From positions 88,495 through 152,494 of the forward strand of contig CAJTMW010000010.1 of NCBI GenBank assembly GCA_910577275.1: DNA of 64,000 bases, given 5' to 3'. Shown here one piece after another: positions 35,572-44,451 of the stretch. How positions within the stretch are numbered: position 1 is the stretch's first letter; each line of letters begins with the position of its first letter. The notes beneath the pieces are model-generated. The model did not search any database, was not told where the DNA came from, and saw only the letters and a list, made by a program, of their open reading frames with translations. Source of the stretch: an uncultured Lachnospiraceae bacterium. Its GTDB lineage: Bacteria; Bacillota; Clostridia; Lachnospirales; Lachnospiraceae. A program made the translations under genes and the position numbers.

Positions 35572-35642
35572 GATGAAAAAATGATGCACCACTTTTGTAG
35601 ACTTGAAAGAGTAAAGAAGACTACAAAGGAGCATCATTTTTT

Positions 35643-36578
35643 ATGTATACAAAAGAAAATCTGTGCGGGGGCGCCATAAGAAGGAAAAGTATAAGAGGAT
35701 GGGGATATTCTCTGGCGGCGGCGCTGTTTTTGATTGTCATGGCTGTTGTTTTTCTGGCGGCGAAACGGCCGGAGGAAGGGAATAGCCGGAGGGCAGAAAC
35801 GGCAAAATGGCCGGAGTATGGAAGCAGAGCGGGAGCGGCGGAATTTCCGGGAAGCGGAAAAGGGCTGGAGGAAGGGCTGCGGAAGCTGTCGGCGGAAACC
35901 ATGGAGGCGGAAGGACAGGCCCTGGAGCTGCTTCGGATTTCGGAAAAGGACAGACAGCTCTGGAAAGAAAAATTTCTTCCTCCCCTTATAGCCGTTGACG
36001 CCGGTCACGGGGGAGTGGACAGCGGATGCCTTGGAAACGGCAAAATAGCAATGGAAAAGGACATCAATCTTGAAATTGCCTTTCGTGTTCGGGAGGAGCT
36101 TGAGGAAAAAGGCTTTCGGGTCATGATGCTGAGGGAGACGGATGAATTTCTGGAAAAGGAGGAGAGGGCAGAGCTTGCAAACAGTTATCAGGCGGATGCG
36201 TATGTCAGTATTCATCAGAACACCTACGAGGGGAAGGACAAAAGTATTGGAGGCATTGAAACCTGGTACGACGGCGGAGACGGGACAAGGGACAGCAAAA
36301 CCCTTGCAGAGTGCGTCCACAGGGAGGCGTTAAGGAGCGCCGGGGCAGTTGAAAGGTCATTGATTGACAGCGACGGGCTTTATGTGCTGAGTAAAACCCT
36401 GATGCCGGCCTGCCTGATAGAGACCGGCTTTCTGTCGAACCCGGAGGAATGCCGCAGACTCTCCGACCCGGCTTATCAGGAGAAGCTGGCGGAGGGGATT
36501 GCGAACGGGATTATGGAGTATTTCCGGCAGAAAACATCCGGCGTTCATCAGGCGGAGCCTGATGCAGTAAAAGAGTAA
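35643..36578 (+). CDS. N-acetylmuramoyl-L-alanine amidase (Amidase_3 family)
   Basis: The 311-aa protein has an N-terminal transmembrane anchor (LAAALFLIVMAVVFLAA), a charged linker to about residue 115, and a zinc amidase domain. Zinc and catalytic residues appear in VDAGHGGVDSG (His), the MEKDINLEIA Glu, YVSIHQNTYE (His) and CLIETGFLSNPEE (Glu). It would cleave the bond between MurNAc and the stem peptide in the cell wall. ATG follows AAAGGAGCATCATTTTTT. Confidence 0.9.
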   Translation: MYTKENLCGGAIRRKSIRGWGYSLAAALFLIVMAVVFLAAKRPEEGNSRRAETAKWPEYGSRAGAAEFPGSGKGLEEGLRKLSAETMEAEGQALELLRISEKDRQLWKEKFLPPLIAVDAGHGGVDSGCLGNGKIAMEKDINLEIAFRVREELEEKGFRVMMLRETDEFLEKEERAELANSYQADAYVSIHQNTYEGKDKSIGGIETWYDGGDGTRDSKTLAECVHREALRSAGAVERSLIDSDGLYVLSKTLMPACLIETGFLSNPEECRRLSDPAYQEKLAEGIANGIMEYFRQKTSGVHQAEPDAVKE

Positions 36579-36699
36579 AACAATTTTGCATAATATCCCC
36601 AGTTTCATCCATAATAATCCCATGGGGACAAAGCTCATAAGAGCTTGCGTCTGCTCAAAAAGAAGCAATGAAGCGGAATTTTAAATGGAGGTATTATGG

Positions 36700-37296
36700 A
36701 TGGCAGCAGATTTTAAAAACAGCGTAACAAAGGATAACCTGATGAGAGCCTTTGCCGGGGAAAGCCAGGCGAGGAACCGTTACATTTTTGCGGCGCAGCA
36801 GGCTAAGAAGGCAAAGCTGCAGGTAATCGAATCTGTTTTTACTTACACGGCAAATCAGGAGATGGCTCATGCGAAGGTTTTTTATAACCATTTGAAGGAG
36901 CTTGCCGGAGAAACAATTCATGTGGATGGCGGTTATCCCGTGGACATTTCAGAGGATATCGGAAAGCTTCTGCGTATGGCACAGCACAACGAGTATGAGG
37001 AACATGACAATGTCTACAAAGCTTTCGGGGAAAAGGCCAAAGAGGAAGGCTTTATGCAGGTGGCAAATTCCTTTTTTATGATTGCGGAAATTGAAAAAAT
37101 GCACGGCGACCGTTTTGGCAGGTTTGCGGACTTACTGGAAAATAACGGATTGTTTATGGAAAACGGGATAACAAAATGGATTTGCTTAAACTGCGGGTAT
37201 GTTTGGGAGGGCGACGGAGTGCCGGAGAAGTGTCCCGTATGTTACCATGGAAAAGGCTATTTTGTCAGACTGGACGAGTCTCCTTTTGGAAGATAA
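36700..37296 (+). CDS. rbr: Rubrerythrin
   Basis: ATG at 36700 (MAADFKNS) is chosen because GGAGGT lies about 8 nt upstream; the ATG at 36685 precedes that site. The protein has an N-terminal four-helix ferritin-like di-iron domain (FAGESQARNRY, Glu in TANQEMAHAKVF, Glu/His in IAEIEKMHGDR). The C-terminal rubredoxin-like knuckle is CLNCGYVW...CPVCYHG. It detoxifies peroxide in anaerobes. Confidence 0.93.
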   Translation: MAADFKNSVTKDNLMRAFAGESQARNRYIFAAQQAKKAKLQVIESVFTYTANQEMAHAKVFYNHLKELAGETIHVDGGYPVDISEDIGKLLRMAQHNEYEEHDNVYKAFGEKAKEEGFMQVANSFFMIAEIEKMHGDRFGRFADLLENNGLFMENGITKWICLNCGYVWEGDGVPEKCPVCYHGKGYFVRLDESPFGR

Positions 37297-37330
37297 TTTC
37301 TTAACTATTTCATAATTCTGTGTCAGGCAA

Positions 37331-37360
37331 TTGACATTTATCCGTGACTGTGAATATAAT
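37331..37360 (+). promoter_or_regulatory. Sigma-A promoter ahead of the VanZ-like gene
   Basis: TTGACA (37331-37336) and TATAAT (37355-37360) match consensus exactly with an 18-bp spacer, 50 nt upstream of the next start codon. Confidence 0.75.
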
Positions 37361-37410
37361 AAAAGCCATCAGGGAAATGAAGTTTGTTTGATTACGGAAA
37401 GTGAAACGGA

Positions 37411-37917
37411 ATGAAAAAGAAAAGATGGCTGGCTGAGCTGATTCTATGGGGAATGTTTATTTTAATGGTTGCCGCGGTAATGTATATTTCTTTCCAGAAC
37501 GGAGAGGAAAGTAAGGCGGCCGGAAAACAGCTCCTTGCAACCTTCACAGGAATAAAGGATTCGGAAAAGCTGTACGGTCAGGGACAGAGGGACGAGCTGA
37601 TGTATCTTCTGCGTCAGAGCGGAAGAGTGTTGGCTTTCCTTGCAATAGGAATGGTGGGAACGCTGACGATTCACGTCACCTGTGTGAAATGCGGATGGTT
37701 TTTGAAAACAGTGATTGCCGCCGCTATTCTGCTGCCGATTGCCTGTTTTACGGAAAGGATGAAAATCTATATTCCTTCCAGGCATTACAGCTATGAGGAA
37801 ATGCTGATTAGTATTGCCGCGGCGATGGCGGGGCTTTTGATAGTAAGCCTGTTCCTGCTTCTGGTCAGGATGATTAAAGGACTGTCGCATCTGAAAACCA
37901 CGGCTGATGCGGGTTGA
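37411..37917 (+). CDS. VanZ-like membrane protein
   Basis: The 168-aa protein has four hydrophobic segments and the VanZ-type pattern: ISFQNGEES after the first helix, RQSGRVLAFLAIGM in the second, and CFTERMKIYIPSRHYSYEEM before the last helix. The role is unknown. VanZ itself gives low-level teicoplanin resistance. Confidence 0.75.
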   Translation: MKKKRWLAELILWGMFILMVAAVMYISFQNGEESKAAGKQLLATFTGIKDSEKLYGQGQRDELMYLLRQSGRVLAFLAIGMVGTLTIHVTCVKCGWFLKTVIAAAILLPIACFTERMKIYIPSRHYSYEEMLISIAAAMAGLLIVSLFLLLVRMIKGLSHLKTTADAG

Positions 37918-38081
37918 GACGCGGTGCAGGCAAAATATCAATGCGGGCTGTAACGCCGATGAAGGCCAAAGTGCCGGTCACATGTAAAAAGAATCATAAT
38001 CCAGGCGGGGAATTAATCATCTCCGCCTGAATTTTGTTACAATAAGCTGGCCCGCAGAGCGTGACAGCGTTTGTTGCTGGT

Positions 38082-38513
38082 CTATAAGCGTTCCGTAAAT
38101 TTCTCCTCGCAGTATTTGCACCGGTAAATTTCTTTTTCTTCGTCCGCCAGTACAAAAATATGGGGAAGCTCCTGCTCGATGGAAGTGATGCATCTGGGGT
38201 TTTTGCACCGGATGACATTTTTTATCTCTTTCGGGAGCATCAGCTCCTTTTTTGAAACGATTTCCCCGTCCTTGATGACGTTGACGGTGATGTTGTGGTC
38301 AATGAAAGCAAGAACGTCCAGATTCAGCATGTCGATGTCGCACTCCACTTTCAGGATATCCTTTTTTCCCATTTTGTTGCTTCTGGCATTTTTGATGATT
38401 GCAACGGTACAGTCCAGCTTGTCAAGCTGCAGATGATGATAAATGGAAAGGCTTTTTCCGGCCTTGATGTGGTCGAGGACGAAGCCTTCTTCGATTTTTC
38501 CTACGTTAAGCAT
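38082..38513 (-). CDS. pyrI: Aspartate carbamoyltransferase regulatory subunit
   Basis: The 143-aa protein starts MLNVGKIEEGFVLDHIKAGK and has the C-terminal zinc site C-x4-C ... C-x2-C (CKNPRCITS, YRCKYCEE). It binds nucleotides and allosterically controls PyrB, encoded immediately upstream. Confidence 0.95.
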   Translation of the reverse strand: MLNVGKIEEGFVLDHIKAGKSLSIYHHLQLDKLDCTVAIIKNARSNKMGKKDILKVECDIDMLNLDVLAFIDHNITVNVIKDGEIVSKKELMLPKEIKNVIRCKNPRCITSIEQELPHIFVLADEEKEIYRCKYCEEKFTERL

Positions 38514-38580
38514 ATACCCGCTTCCTTTCTATATTAAAGTGCCGCTCGCTCTGTCCGGCTCACTGATTTCCAGTTCCATA

Positions 38581-39495
38581 TTATACATGAATGTCGAGCA
38601 GGGTCAGAATCAGCGCCATTCTCACATAAACGCCGTACTGCACCTGTTTAAAATAGGCTGCCCGGGGGTCGTCGTCGATTTCCACGGAGATTTCATTGAC
38701 TCTGGGAAGGGGATGAAGCACCAGCATATCGGAACCGGCCAGCTCCATCTTAGCCTTGTCCAGAATGTAAAAATCTTTCAGCCTTACATAATCCTCTTCG
38801 TTGAAAAAGCGTTCCTTCTGTACCCTCGTCATGTATAAAAGGTCAAGCTTCGGCATAATGGCCTCCAAACGGATAACCTCCTCGTAGGGAATGTTTCTCT
38901 CATTCAGCATTTCCGTGACATAATCGGGAACCATAAGTTCTCTCGGAGAAATGAAAATGAACTTCACCCCTTCATAACGGGCGAGGGCGTTAATCAGGGA
39001 ATGGACGGTACGTCCGAATTTTAAATCGCCGCACAGGCCGATGGTAAAATCGTGAAGACGTCCCTTTAGGGAACGGATGGTCAAAAGGTCGGTCAGGGTC
39101 TGGGTGGGGTGCTGATGCCCGCCGTCTCCGGCGTTTATCACCGGAATGGAGGATTTGCCGGCGGCTACCATAGGAGCGCCCTCCTTGGGGTGGCGCATGG
39201 CGCAGATATCGGCAAAGCAGGAAATGACCCGGATAGTGTCCGACACGCTTTCACCTTTGGCAGCCGAGGATGAGGCGGCGTCGGAAAAACCGATAACGCT
39301 TCCGCCGAGGTTGAGCATGGCGGCCTCGAAGCTCAGCCTTGTCCGGGTGCTGGGCTCATAAAAACAGGTGGCAAGCTTTTTACCCTGACAGGCGTTCTTG
39401 TATTTGTCCGGGTTCGCCTCAATGTCGTTTGCAAGGTCAAAGAGGCGGTCAAGCTCATCCACAGAAAAATCAAGCGGATTCATAAGATGTCTCAT
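38581..39495 (-). CDS. pyrB: Aspartate carbamoyltransferase catalytic subunit
   Basis: The 304-aa enzyme has the carbamoyl-phosphate loop YEPSTRTRLSFEAA, the DGGHQHPTQTLTD motif and HPLPRVNEIS. It forms carbamoyl-aspartate in the second step of pyrimidine synthesis. It is encoded 67 nt upstream of pyrI. The isolated pyrBI pair suggests the other pyr genes are elsewhere. Confidence 0.96.
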   Translation of the reverse strand: MRHLMNPLDFSVDELDRLFDLANDIEANPDKYKNACQGKKLATCFYEPSTRTRLSFEAAMLNLGGSVIGFSDAASSSAAKGESVSDTIRVISCFADICAMRHPKEGAPMVAAGKSSIPVINAGDGGHQHPTQTLTDLLTIRSLKGRLHDFTIGLCGDLKFGRTVHSLINALARYEGVKFIFISPRELMVPDYVTEMLNERNIPYEEVIRLEAIMPKLDLLYMTRVQKERFFNEEDYVRLKDFYILDKAKMELAGSDMLVLHPLPRVNEISVEIDDDPRAAYFKQVQYGVYVRMALILTLLDIHV

Positions 39496-39573
39496 AGTGT
39501 GATTGCTCCTTTTGTAGTTTTACTCAATCGGGCAGGAAAGATTTCTTCTCCCGCCCGCTGAACGCGGCATAAA

Positions 39574-39601
39574 AAATCGAAGAGAATAACCTCTTCGATT
39601 T
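39574..39601 (-). terminator. Terminator between the nitroreductase and pyrB
   Basis: Perfect 11-bp stem AAATCGAAGAG (39574-39584) / CTCTTCGATTT (39591-39601) with a 6-nt loop. On the minus strand it is followed by T residues. It ends nitroreductase transcription and could also act as an attenuator of read-through into pyrB. Confidence 0.75.
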
Positions 39602-39602
39602 G

Positions 39603-40145
39603 TCAGCTTTGAAATGATAATAAGTCTTCCACAGGTTTTCTTCTGGGAGCGGCGGGTTCCTCGTCGGGATAGCCTACGGGAACAAGTGCGGCAAGAATCC
39701 TGTCCTCGGGAAGATTTAATAAAGAAGCCGCTTTCGCTTCGTCAAAAATTCCCATAATCACGCTTCCAAGCCCTTTGTCGCAGGCTGCAAGACAAAAGGT
39801 CTGTGTGGCGATTCCGGCGTCGAATACCTGCCAGTCAGCGCCCTTGGAGGTGGAAAAAGAGCCGTCGCGCTCGAAACCGCTTCTTCCTTTGATAAAGGTA
39901 ACGGCAATGAGCATGGGCGCCTGAGCAATGATTTCTCCGTTTCTGGGATAAGCGGAAGTACACTCGGCGCCAATTTTATCCTTCAACTCTCCCTCGACCG
40001 CAATATAACGTGCAATCTGCGTATGCTTCCAGCTTGGTGCATAGGAAGCGGTTTCTACAATTTCAGAAAGTAACGCGTGGTCTACGGGCTGGTCTTTAAA
40101 CTTGCGTATGCTTCTGCGTCCTCTGATACATTCCTTTGCGTTCAT
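39603..40145 (-). CDS. Nitroreductase-family flavoprotein
   Basis: The 180-aa protein starts MNAKECIRGRRSIRKFKDQP with the typical RRSIRxF FMN-binding motif. It continues with ASYAPSWKHTQ and ends with LVPVGYPDEEPAAPRRKPVE. It reduces nitro or quinone compounds with NAD(P)H as an FMN dimer. The physiological substrate is unknown. Confidence 0.88.
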   Translation of the reverse strand: MNAKECIRGRRSIRKFKDQPVDHALLSEIVETASYAPSWKHTQIARYIAVEGELKDKIGAECTSAYPRNGEIIAQAPMLIAVTFIKGRSGFERDGSFSTSKGADWQVFDAGIATQTFCLAACDKGLGSVIMGIFDEAKAASLLNLPEDRILAALVPVGYPDEEPAAPRRKPVEDLLSFQS

Positions 40146-40444
40146 AAAAAGTCCTCCTATTTTTAGTTCCGCATCCCCACATCAGCGCCCCATTGTCTGG
40201 AACGGTTTTCAGCCGTGTTGCGTCTGCAAATCGTTCCGGGCGCTTTCGTGGAGATGCTGATATTAGTTCCGCATCTCTCCTGATTTCCAATATCATATCA
40301 TATCACGGCTAATCTTTCAATCGGGGAAATCCGAAAATTGATTTCCGCTTTTGAAACGCAATTCTTTTGAAATTTGACATTTTAAGTAATTGCATATATA
40401 CTTTATTCTTAAGTAAGCGAAATGAAGTTCTGATGGAGGAAAAG
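40146..40444. other. Intergenic region with a short direct repeat
   Basis: The 13-mer TTAGTTCCGCATC occurs twice, about 100 bp apart, near 40165 and 40268. The region holds the divergent start signals of the nitroreductase and the PH-domain gene. No RNA gene is recognised. Confidence 0.35.
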
Positions 40445-40831
40445 ATGGCGACAGAGTATACAGAGAGAAAAAGATGGCTGTTTTTCGGACTGCCTTTTAC
40501 TTTTACGAAATATACTATCGGGGAAAATATCATCACGATAAACACGGGCCTTTTAAGGAAGGTGGAGAATGATTGCTACATGTATAAGGTGCAGGATGTG
40601 GAGTTAATCACGTCCCTGGCGGAGCGGCTTGTGGGCGTTGGAACCATAGTATGTCATACGGGAGACACCACTCACCCAAGGCTTGAGCTGGTACATATCA
40701 AAAACGCAAAGGAAATCAAAAATTTTATTCTGGAGGCGTCTGAGGAGGCAAGGATGAAAAGGCGTACCTTAAGCACCTTTGACATCGGCGCTCAGCCGGA
40801 TGACATAACCGGAGGAGACTGGGACGAATAG
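40445..40831 (+). CDS. PH-domain (YdbS/bPH2-like) protein
   Basis: ATG at 40445 follows GGAGGA by 5 nt. The 128-aa product has the bacterial PH pattern WLFFGLPFTFTKYTIGENI, CYMYKVQDVELITSLAERLV, then GTIVCHTG and LVHIKNAKEIKNFIL. It has no transmembrane part, unlike many bPH2 proteins. Function is unknown. Confidence 0.75.
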   Translation: MATEYTERKRWLFFGLPFTFTKYTIGENIITINTGLLRKVENDCYMYKVQDVELITSLAERLVGVGTIVCHTGDTTHPRLELVHIKNAKEIKNFILEASEEARMKRRTLSTFDIGAQPDDITGGDWDE

Positions 40832-40881
40832 AAAAGCCACGAGGCGGTATGACTTGTCATATCGCCTTATTCTATAAGTGC

Positions 40882-40980
40882 GGCGGCGTTTGCTGCAATA
40901 AATCGGTTGGCGAAGCATGGCGGCGTTTGTTGCAATAAGCCGGTTGGCGAAGCCAGACAGCGTTTGCTGTTATCGGGAAC
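40882..40980. repeat. 37-bp tandem repeat
   Basis: Units at 40882-40918 and 40919-40955 start GGCGGCGTTTG(C/T)TGCAATAA and share CGGTTGGCGAAGC. A partial third copy (CAGCGTTTGCTGTTATCGGG) follows. A related fragment, GACAGCGTTTGTTGCTGG, lies near 38062-38079, so this is a small dispersed family. Confidence 0.6.
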
Positions 40981-41380
40981 CGGATTTGGGGGGAGACAAA
41001 ATCTGCTCAAACAAAAGTCCGGCGAGGAACCAGTTTGGAAAGTAGTCAAGCCGAACCACCTTCCCAATGTGCCAGCGGGAACGCTCATAGTTCCAGGGGC
41101 AGAGCTTATGGCAGGTCAAAAAACGTCCTGAGAGATATTCCCCGATGAAAATGCAAAAGGCGTAAATACTGCCACGCAGAAAAAGGGGCAGATTTTTCAG
41201 CGCTTTAAATATGGGCGCAAGCAGGGACACGCTTCCGTAAATGGGAAACATCCAGAGGGAAGTATGGCCAAAGAGCCGCATGTCGCGCTTTCTGAAGGAA
41301 TCAAGGGCGGTAAAGACGATTTCAAGGCACCATCCGAGAAGCCCGCATTTAAAAAAGTTTTTTAAGAATAATTTCATCAT
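40970..41380 (-). CDS. Putative ABC-transporter type IV / CmpB-like membrane protein
   Basis: The 136-aa protein shows the conserved pattern KCGLLGWCLEIVFTAL, GHTSLWMFPIYGSVSLLAPI, RGSIYAFCIFIGEYLSG, CPWNY and VVRLDYFPNWFLAGLLFEQI. ATG at 41380 is preferred to the upstream TTG, although neither has a strong ribosome site. Function is unknown. The family is common in Clostridia. Confidence 0.7.
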   Translation of the reverse strand: MMKLFLKNFFKCGLLGWCLEIVFTALDSFRKRDMRLFGHTSLWMFPIYGSVSLLAPIFKALKNLPLFLRGSIYAFCIFIGEYLSGRFLTCHKLCPWNYERSRWHIGKVVRLDYFPNWFLAGLLFEQILSPPKSGSR

Positions 41381-41512
41381 ACTGTCAGTATGAGAGAAAA
41401 TATCGGGATTTATGCACGGCTTATGAAAGTATGACAAAAGAATGGCAGAAGCACGGCTTTGAAGCGCCGTATCTTGAAAAGCCGGGCAGAAAATTTCCGG
41501 CAGGAAAGGGGA

Positions 41513-42937
41513 ATGGGAATGACGGAAGAAAACAGAGAGATTTTGATGGGGGAAGAAGGCAAAGCATCTGAAAAAGGCGCAGCGGCAAAGGCTGTCATGT
41601 CATATCAGGAAACCATGGAATATGTGGAGGAGCTCGGCGTATACGGCAGCGTGCCGGGGCTTGTCAACATGGAAAACCTCTGCGAAAAGCTGGGAAACCC
41701 GCAAAATGAGCTGTCTTTCATTCATGTTGCGGGCACCAACGGAAAGGGCTCTGTAAGCGCCTTTCTTTTTGAGATTCTGCGGGCGGCGGGATATCGTGTG
41801 GGACGATATATTTCTCCGGTGATTTTTGACTACCGGGAGCGGATTCGGGTCGGCAGAAGGTTAATCGGAAAAAAGGATTTATGCAGGCTGATGACCAAAA
41901 TGCGGGAAATCTGCGAAGAACTTGTATCGGAAGGAAAGCCTCATCCCACGGTCTTTGAGATTGAAACGGCAGTCGCCTTTGCATATTTCAGGGAAAAGGG
42001 GTGTCAGCTTGTGGTTCTGGAAACCGGTCTTGGGGGAGCGCTTGACGCTACCAATATCGTTACCAATACGCTGGCGGCGGTTTTTACGTCTGTCAGCTAC
42101 GACCATATGAGGGTTCTGGGCGGGACGCTTGAGGAAATTGCGGGAAACAAGGCGGGAATCATGAAGCCCGGCTGCTTTGCCGTAGCTTTGAAAGGGACTG
42201 AGGGCGTGATGGAGGTATTTTCCCAAAAGGCGAAGGTGTTTGGCGTTCCATTGACTTTGGTTGATGCAAAGGAGGCTTCGGGAGTAAAGAGAAGCCTTGA
42301 AAAACAGGTGTTTTCCTATGCCGGATACAAAAATCTGACAATCTCTCTCCCGGGAAGCTGGCAGGTGGAAAACGCAATGGTCAGCGTGGCGGTGATAAAA
42401 AAGCTTAAGGAATCAGGCTTTGCCATACCTGATAAGGCGGTGTATCGGGGGCTTTTAGATACCTTCTGGCCGGGAAGGTTTCAGGTGCTTGCGTCAAAAC
42501 CGTATTTTATCGCGGACGGGGCGCACAACAGGGACGCGGCAAAAAGGCTGGCTGAAACAATTCGTTTTTATTTTACAAATAAAAGAATTATATATATAAT
42601 AGGAATGCTGAGAGATAAGGAGCATGATGAGATTTTGAAGGAAACCTGTCCTTTAGCGGAGCAGGTGCTTACCATATCCACGAAAGGGGAGCGGGGTTTT
42701 TCCGCTTATGACCTGGCCTGCATTGCCGGGAAATATCATTCCAACGTGACTGCTGCGGACAGCGTGGAGGAGGCAGTAGAGCTTGCTTATCTTCTGGCGG
42801 ATGAGAAAGCGGTGATTATTGCTTTTGGCTCCCTTTCTTATCTTGGAAATCTGATAAAGACGGTAGAAAAGGCTTCCGCCAAAAAGGACGGGAAGCCTAT
42901 CGGGAGAAGTTCGCATGGTAAACAGAGAAAAAATTGA
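41513..42937 (+). CDS. folC: Folylpolyglutamate synthase / dihydrofolate synthase
   Basis: ATG at 41513 has AGGAAAGGGG upstream. The Mur-ligase fold is shown by the P-loop HVAGTNGKGSVSAFLFEIL, the VVLETGLGGALDATN motif and SYDHMRVLGGTLEEIAGNKA. The C-terminal Rossmann domain contains DGAHNRDAAK. It adds glutamate to (dihydro)folate. It is first in the folC-folE-folP-folBK operon and overlaps folE by 23 bp. Confidence 0.93.
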   Translation: MGMTEENREILMGEEGKASEKGAAAKAVMSYQETMEYVEELGVYGSVPGLVNMENLCEKLGNPQNELSFIHVAGTNGKGSVSAFLFEILRAAGYRVGRYISPVIFDYRERIRVGRRLIGKKDLCRLMTKMREICEELVSEGKPHPTVFEIETAVAFAYFREKGCQLVVLETGLGGALDATNIVTNTLAAVFTSVSYDHMRVLGGTLEEIAGNKAGIMKPGCFAVALKGTEGVMEVFSQKAKVFGVPLTLVDAKEASGVKRSLEKQVFSYAGYKNLTISLPGSWQVENAMVSVAVIKKLKESGFAIPDKAVYRGLLDTFWPGRFQVLASKPYFIADGAHNRDAAKRLAETIRFYFTNKRIIYIIGMLRDKEHDEILKETCPLAEQVLTISTKGERGFSAYDLACIAGKYHSNVTAADSVEEAVELAYLLADEKAVIIAFGSLSYLGNLIKTVEKASAKKDGKPIGRSSHGKQRKN

Positions 42938-43469
42938 GGAAGCAATAAGGCTTCTTTTGGAAGGTATCGGGGAAGACGCGGACAGGGAAGGACTTCGGGA
43001 AACGCCGGGGCGGGTGGCAAGGATGTACGAGGAATTGCTTGCGGGAATGGAAGCGGACGCCGGCGCGCATTTGTCAAAAACCTTCGGGGCGGACAATAAC
43101 GAGATGGTTATCGAGAAGGATATCACCTTTTATTCCACCTGCGAGCATCATCTGATGCCCTTTTTCGGAAAAGTACACATTGCCTATATTCCTGACGGAC
43201 AGGTGGTGGGGCTAAGCAAGCTGGCGCGCACCGTGGAGGTGTTTGCGGCAAGGCTCCAGATACAGGAGCGGATGACGGTGCAGATTGCGGACGCCATCAT
43301 GGACAGTTTAAAGCCGAAGGGAGTGATTGTCATGGCGCAGGCGGAGCATATGTGCATGACCATGCGGGGCGTCAAAAAGCCCGGAAGCCAGACTGTTACA
43401 ATTGCGGCAAGAGGCGAATTTGAAAGGGACGAAAAGCTGAAGGACAGATTTCTGATGCTGGTGAAATGA
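42915..43469 (+). CDS. folE: GTP cyclohydrolase I
   Basis: The 184-aa enzyme has the zinc and active-site motifs TFYSTCEHHLMPFFGKVH, VGLSKLARTVEVFAARLQ, and the later Cys/His in AEHMCMTMRGVKKPGS. It converts GTP to dihydroneopterin triphosphate, the first step of folate synthesis. Confidence 0.95.
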   Translation: MVNREKIEEAIRLLLEGIGEDADREGLRETPGRVARMYEELLAGMEADAGAHLSKTFGADNNEMVIEKDITFYSTCEHHLMPFFGKVHIAYIPDGQVVGLSKLARTVEVFAARLQIQERMTVQIADAIMDSLKPKGVIVMAQAEHMCMTMRGVKKPGSQTVTIAARGEFERDEKLKDRFLMLVK

Positions 43470-43553
43470 ATGGCGAAGGCCCCATAGTGCGGGCTGTTGA
43501 TTTGCAAAAGGCGCATTGGAAGGATGCGGCGGAACTTTAACGGGAGATAAATT

Positions 43554-44378
43554 ATGAAAATCGGGAAACGGGAATTTGACACGAAAAATCACACTTACAT
43601 CATGGGAATCCTTAACGTGACTCCCGATTCTTTTTCGGACGGCGGCTGCTTTAACCGCCTTGACGACGCTCTTTATCATGTGGAAAAAATGGTAAACGAG
43701 GGCATGGATATTCTGGATATCGGAGGAGAGTCCACCAGACCGGGGTATGTGCTGGTCCCGGAAGCAGAGGAATCGGAGCGGGTGCTCCCGGTGATTGAAG
43801 CGGTGAAGCGGCGCTTTGACGTTCCCATATCCTTAGATACCTATAAGGCAAAGGTGGCCGGAGCGGGACTCCTTGCCGGAGCGGATTTGATAAACGATAT
43901 CTGGGGACTGAAATATGATGAAAAGATGGCAAAGGTGATTGCGGACGCGGGCGTTCCCTGTGTATTGATGCATAACCGGAAGGAAGCGGTTTATCAGGAT
44001 TTTATGAAGGAAGTGGCGGAGGACTTAAAGGAAACTGCGGCCATTGCGGAAAAAGCGGGGATTGAGAAGGAGAAGATAATCCTTGACCCGGGAATCGGAT
44101 TCGGCAAGACCTATGAACAGAATCTGGAAATGATTTCCTCCTTAAAAGAGCTGTCAGGGCTGGGATATCCCATGCTGCTTGGCGCAAGCCGTAAATCCGT
44201 GGTGGGGCTTACCCTTGATTTGCCGGTGGCGGAGAGGCTCGAGGGGACGATTGTCACCACCGTTTTCGGAGTGCTGGCGGGCTGCGCCTTCGTGAGAGTG
44301 CATGATATTAAGGAAAATGTGCGGGCGGTGAAGATGGCGGAGGCGATTTTGAATGCCGGAGGAAAGCAGAACCGATGA
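43554..44378 (+). CDS. folP: Dihydropteroate synthase
   Basis: The 274-aa TIM barrel has MGILNVTPDSFSDGG, DIGGESTRPGY, SLDTYKAKVA, NDIWGLKYD, DPGIGFGKTYEQN and GASRKSVVG. It couples pterin pyrophosphate with p-aminobenzoate and is the sulfonamide target. Confidence 0.95.
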   Translation: MKIGKREFDTKNHTYIMGILNVTPDSFSDGGCFNRLDDALYHVEKMVNEGMDILDIGGESTRPGYVLVPEAEESERVLPVIEAVKRRFDVPISLDTYKAKVAGAGLLAGADLINDIWGLKYDEKMAKVIADAGVPCVLMHNRKEAVYQDFMKEVAEDLKETAAIAEKAGIEKEKIILDPGIGFGKTYEQNLEMISSLKELSGLGYPMLLGASRKSVVGLTLDLPVAERLEGTIVTTVFGVLAGCAFVRVHDIKENVRAVKMAEAILNAGGKQNR

Positions 44379-44451
44379 CGGAAAACAGAGTTTGCAGGCG
44401 GCAGACAACTGCATTTTGGGGAGGGGCTGCGGAACCGGACGGGAGAAGAAA

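Noticed and set aside
44353..44451. Longer FolB-FolK start overlapping folP
   Set aside because: The added 33 residues are not FolB-like and the start lacks a ribosome site; the downstream ATG fits the family's N terminus.
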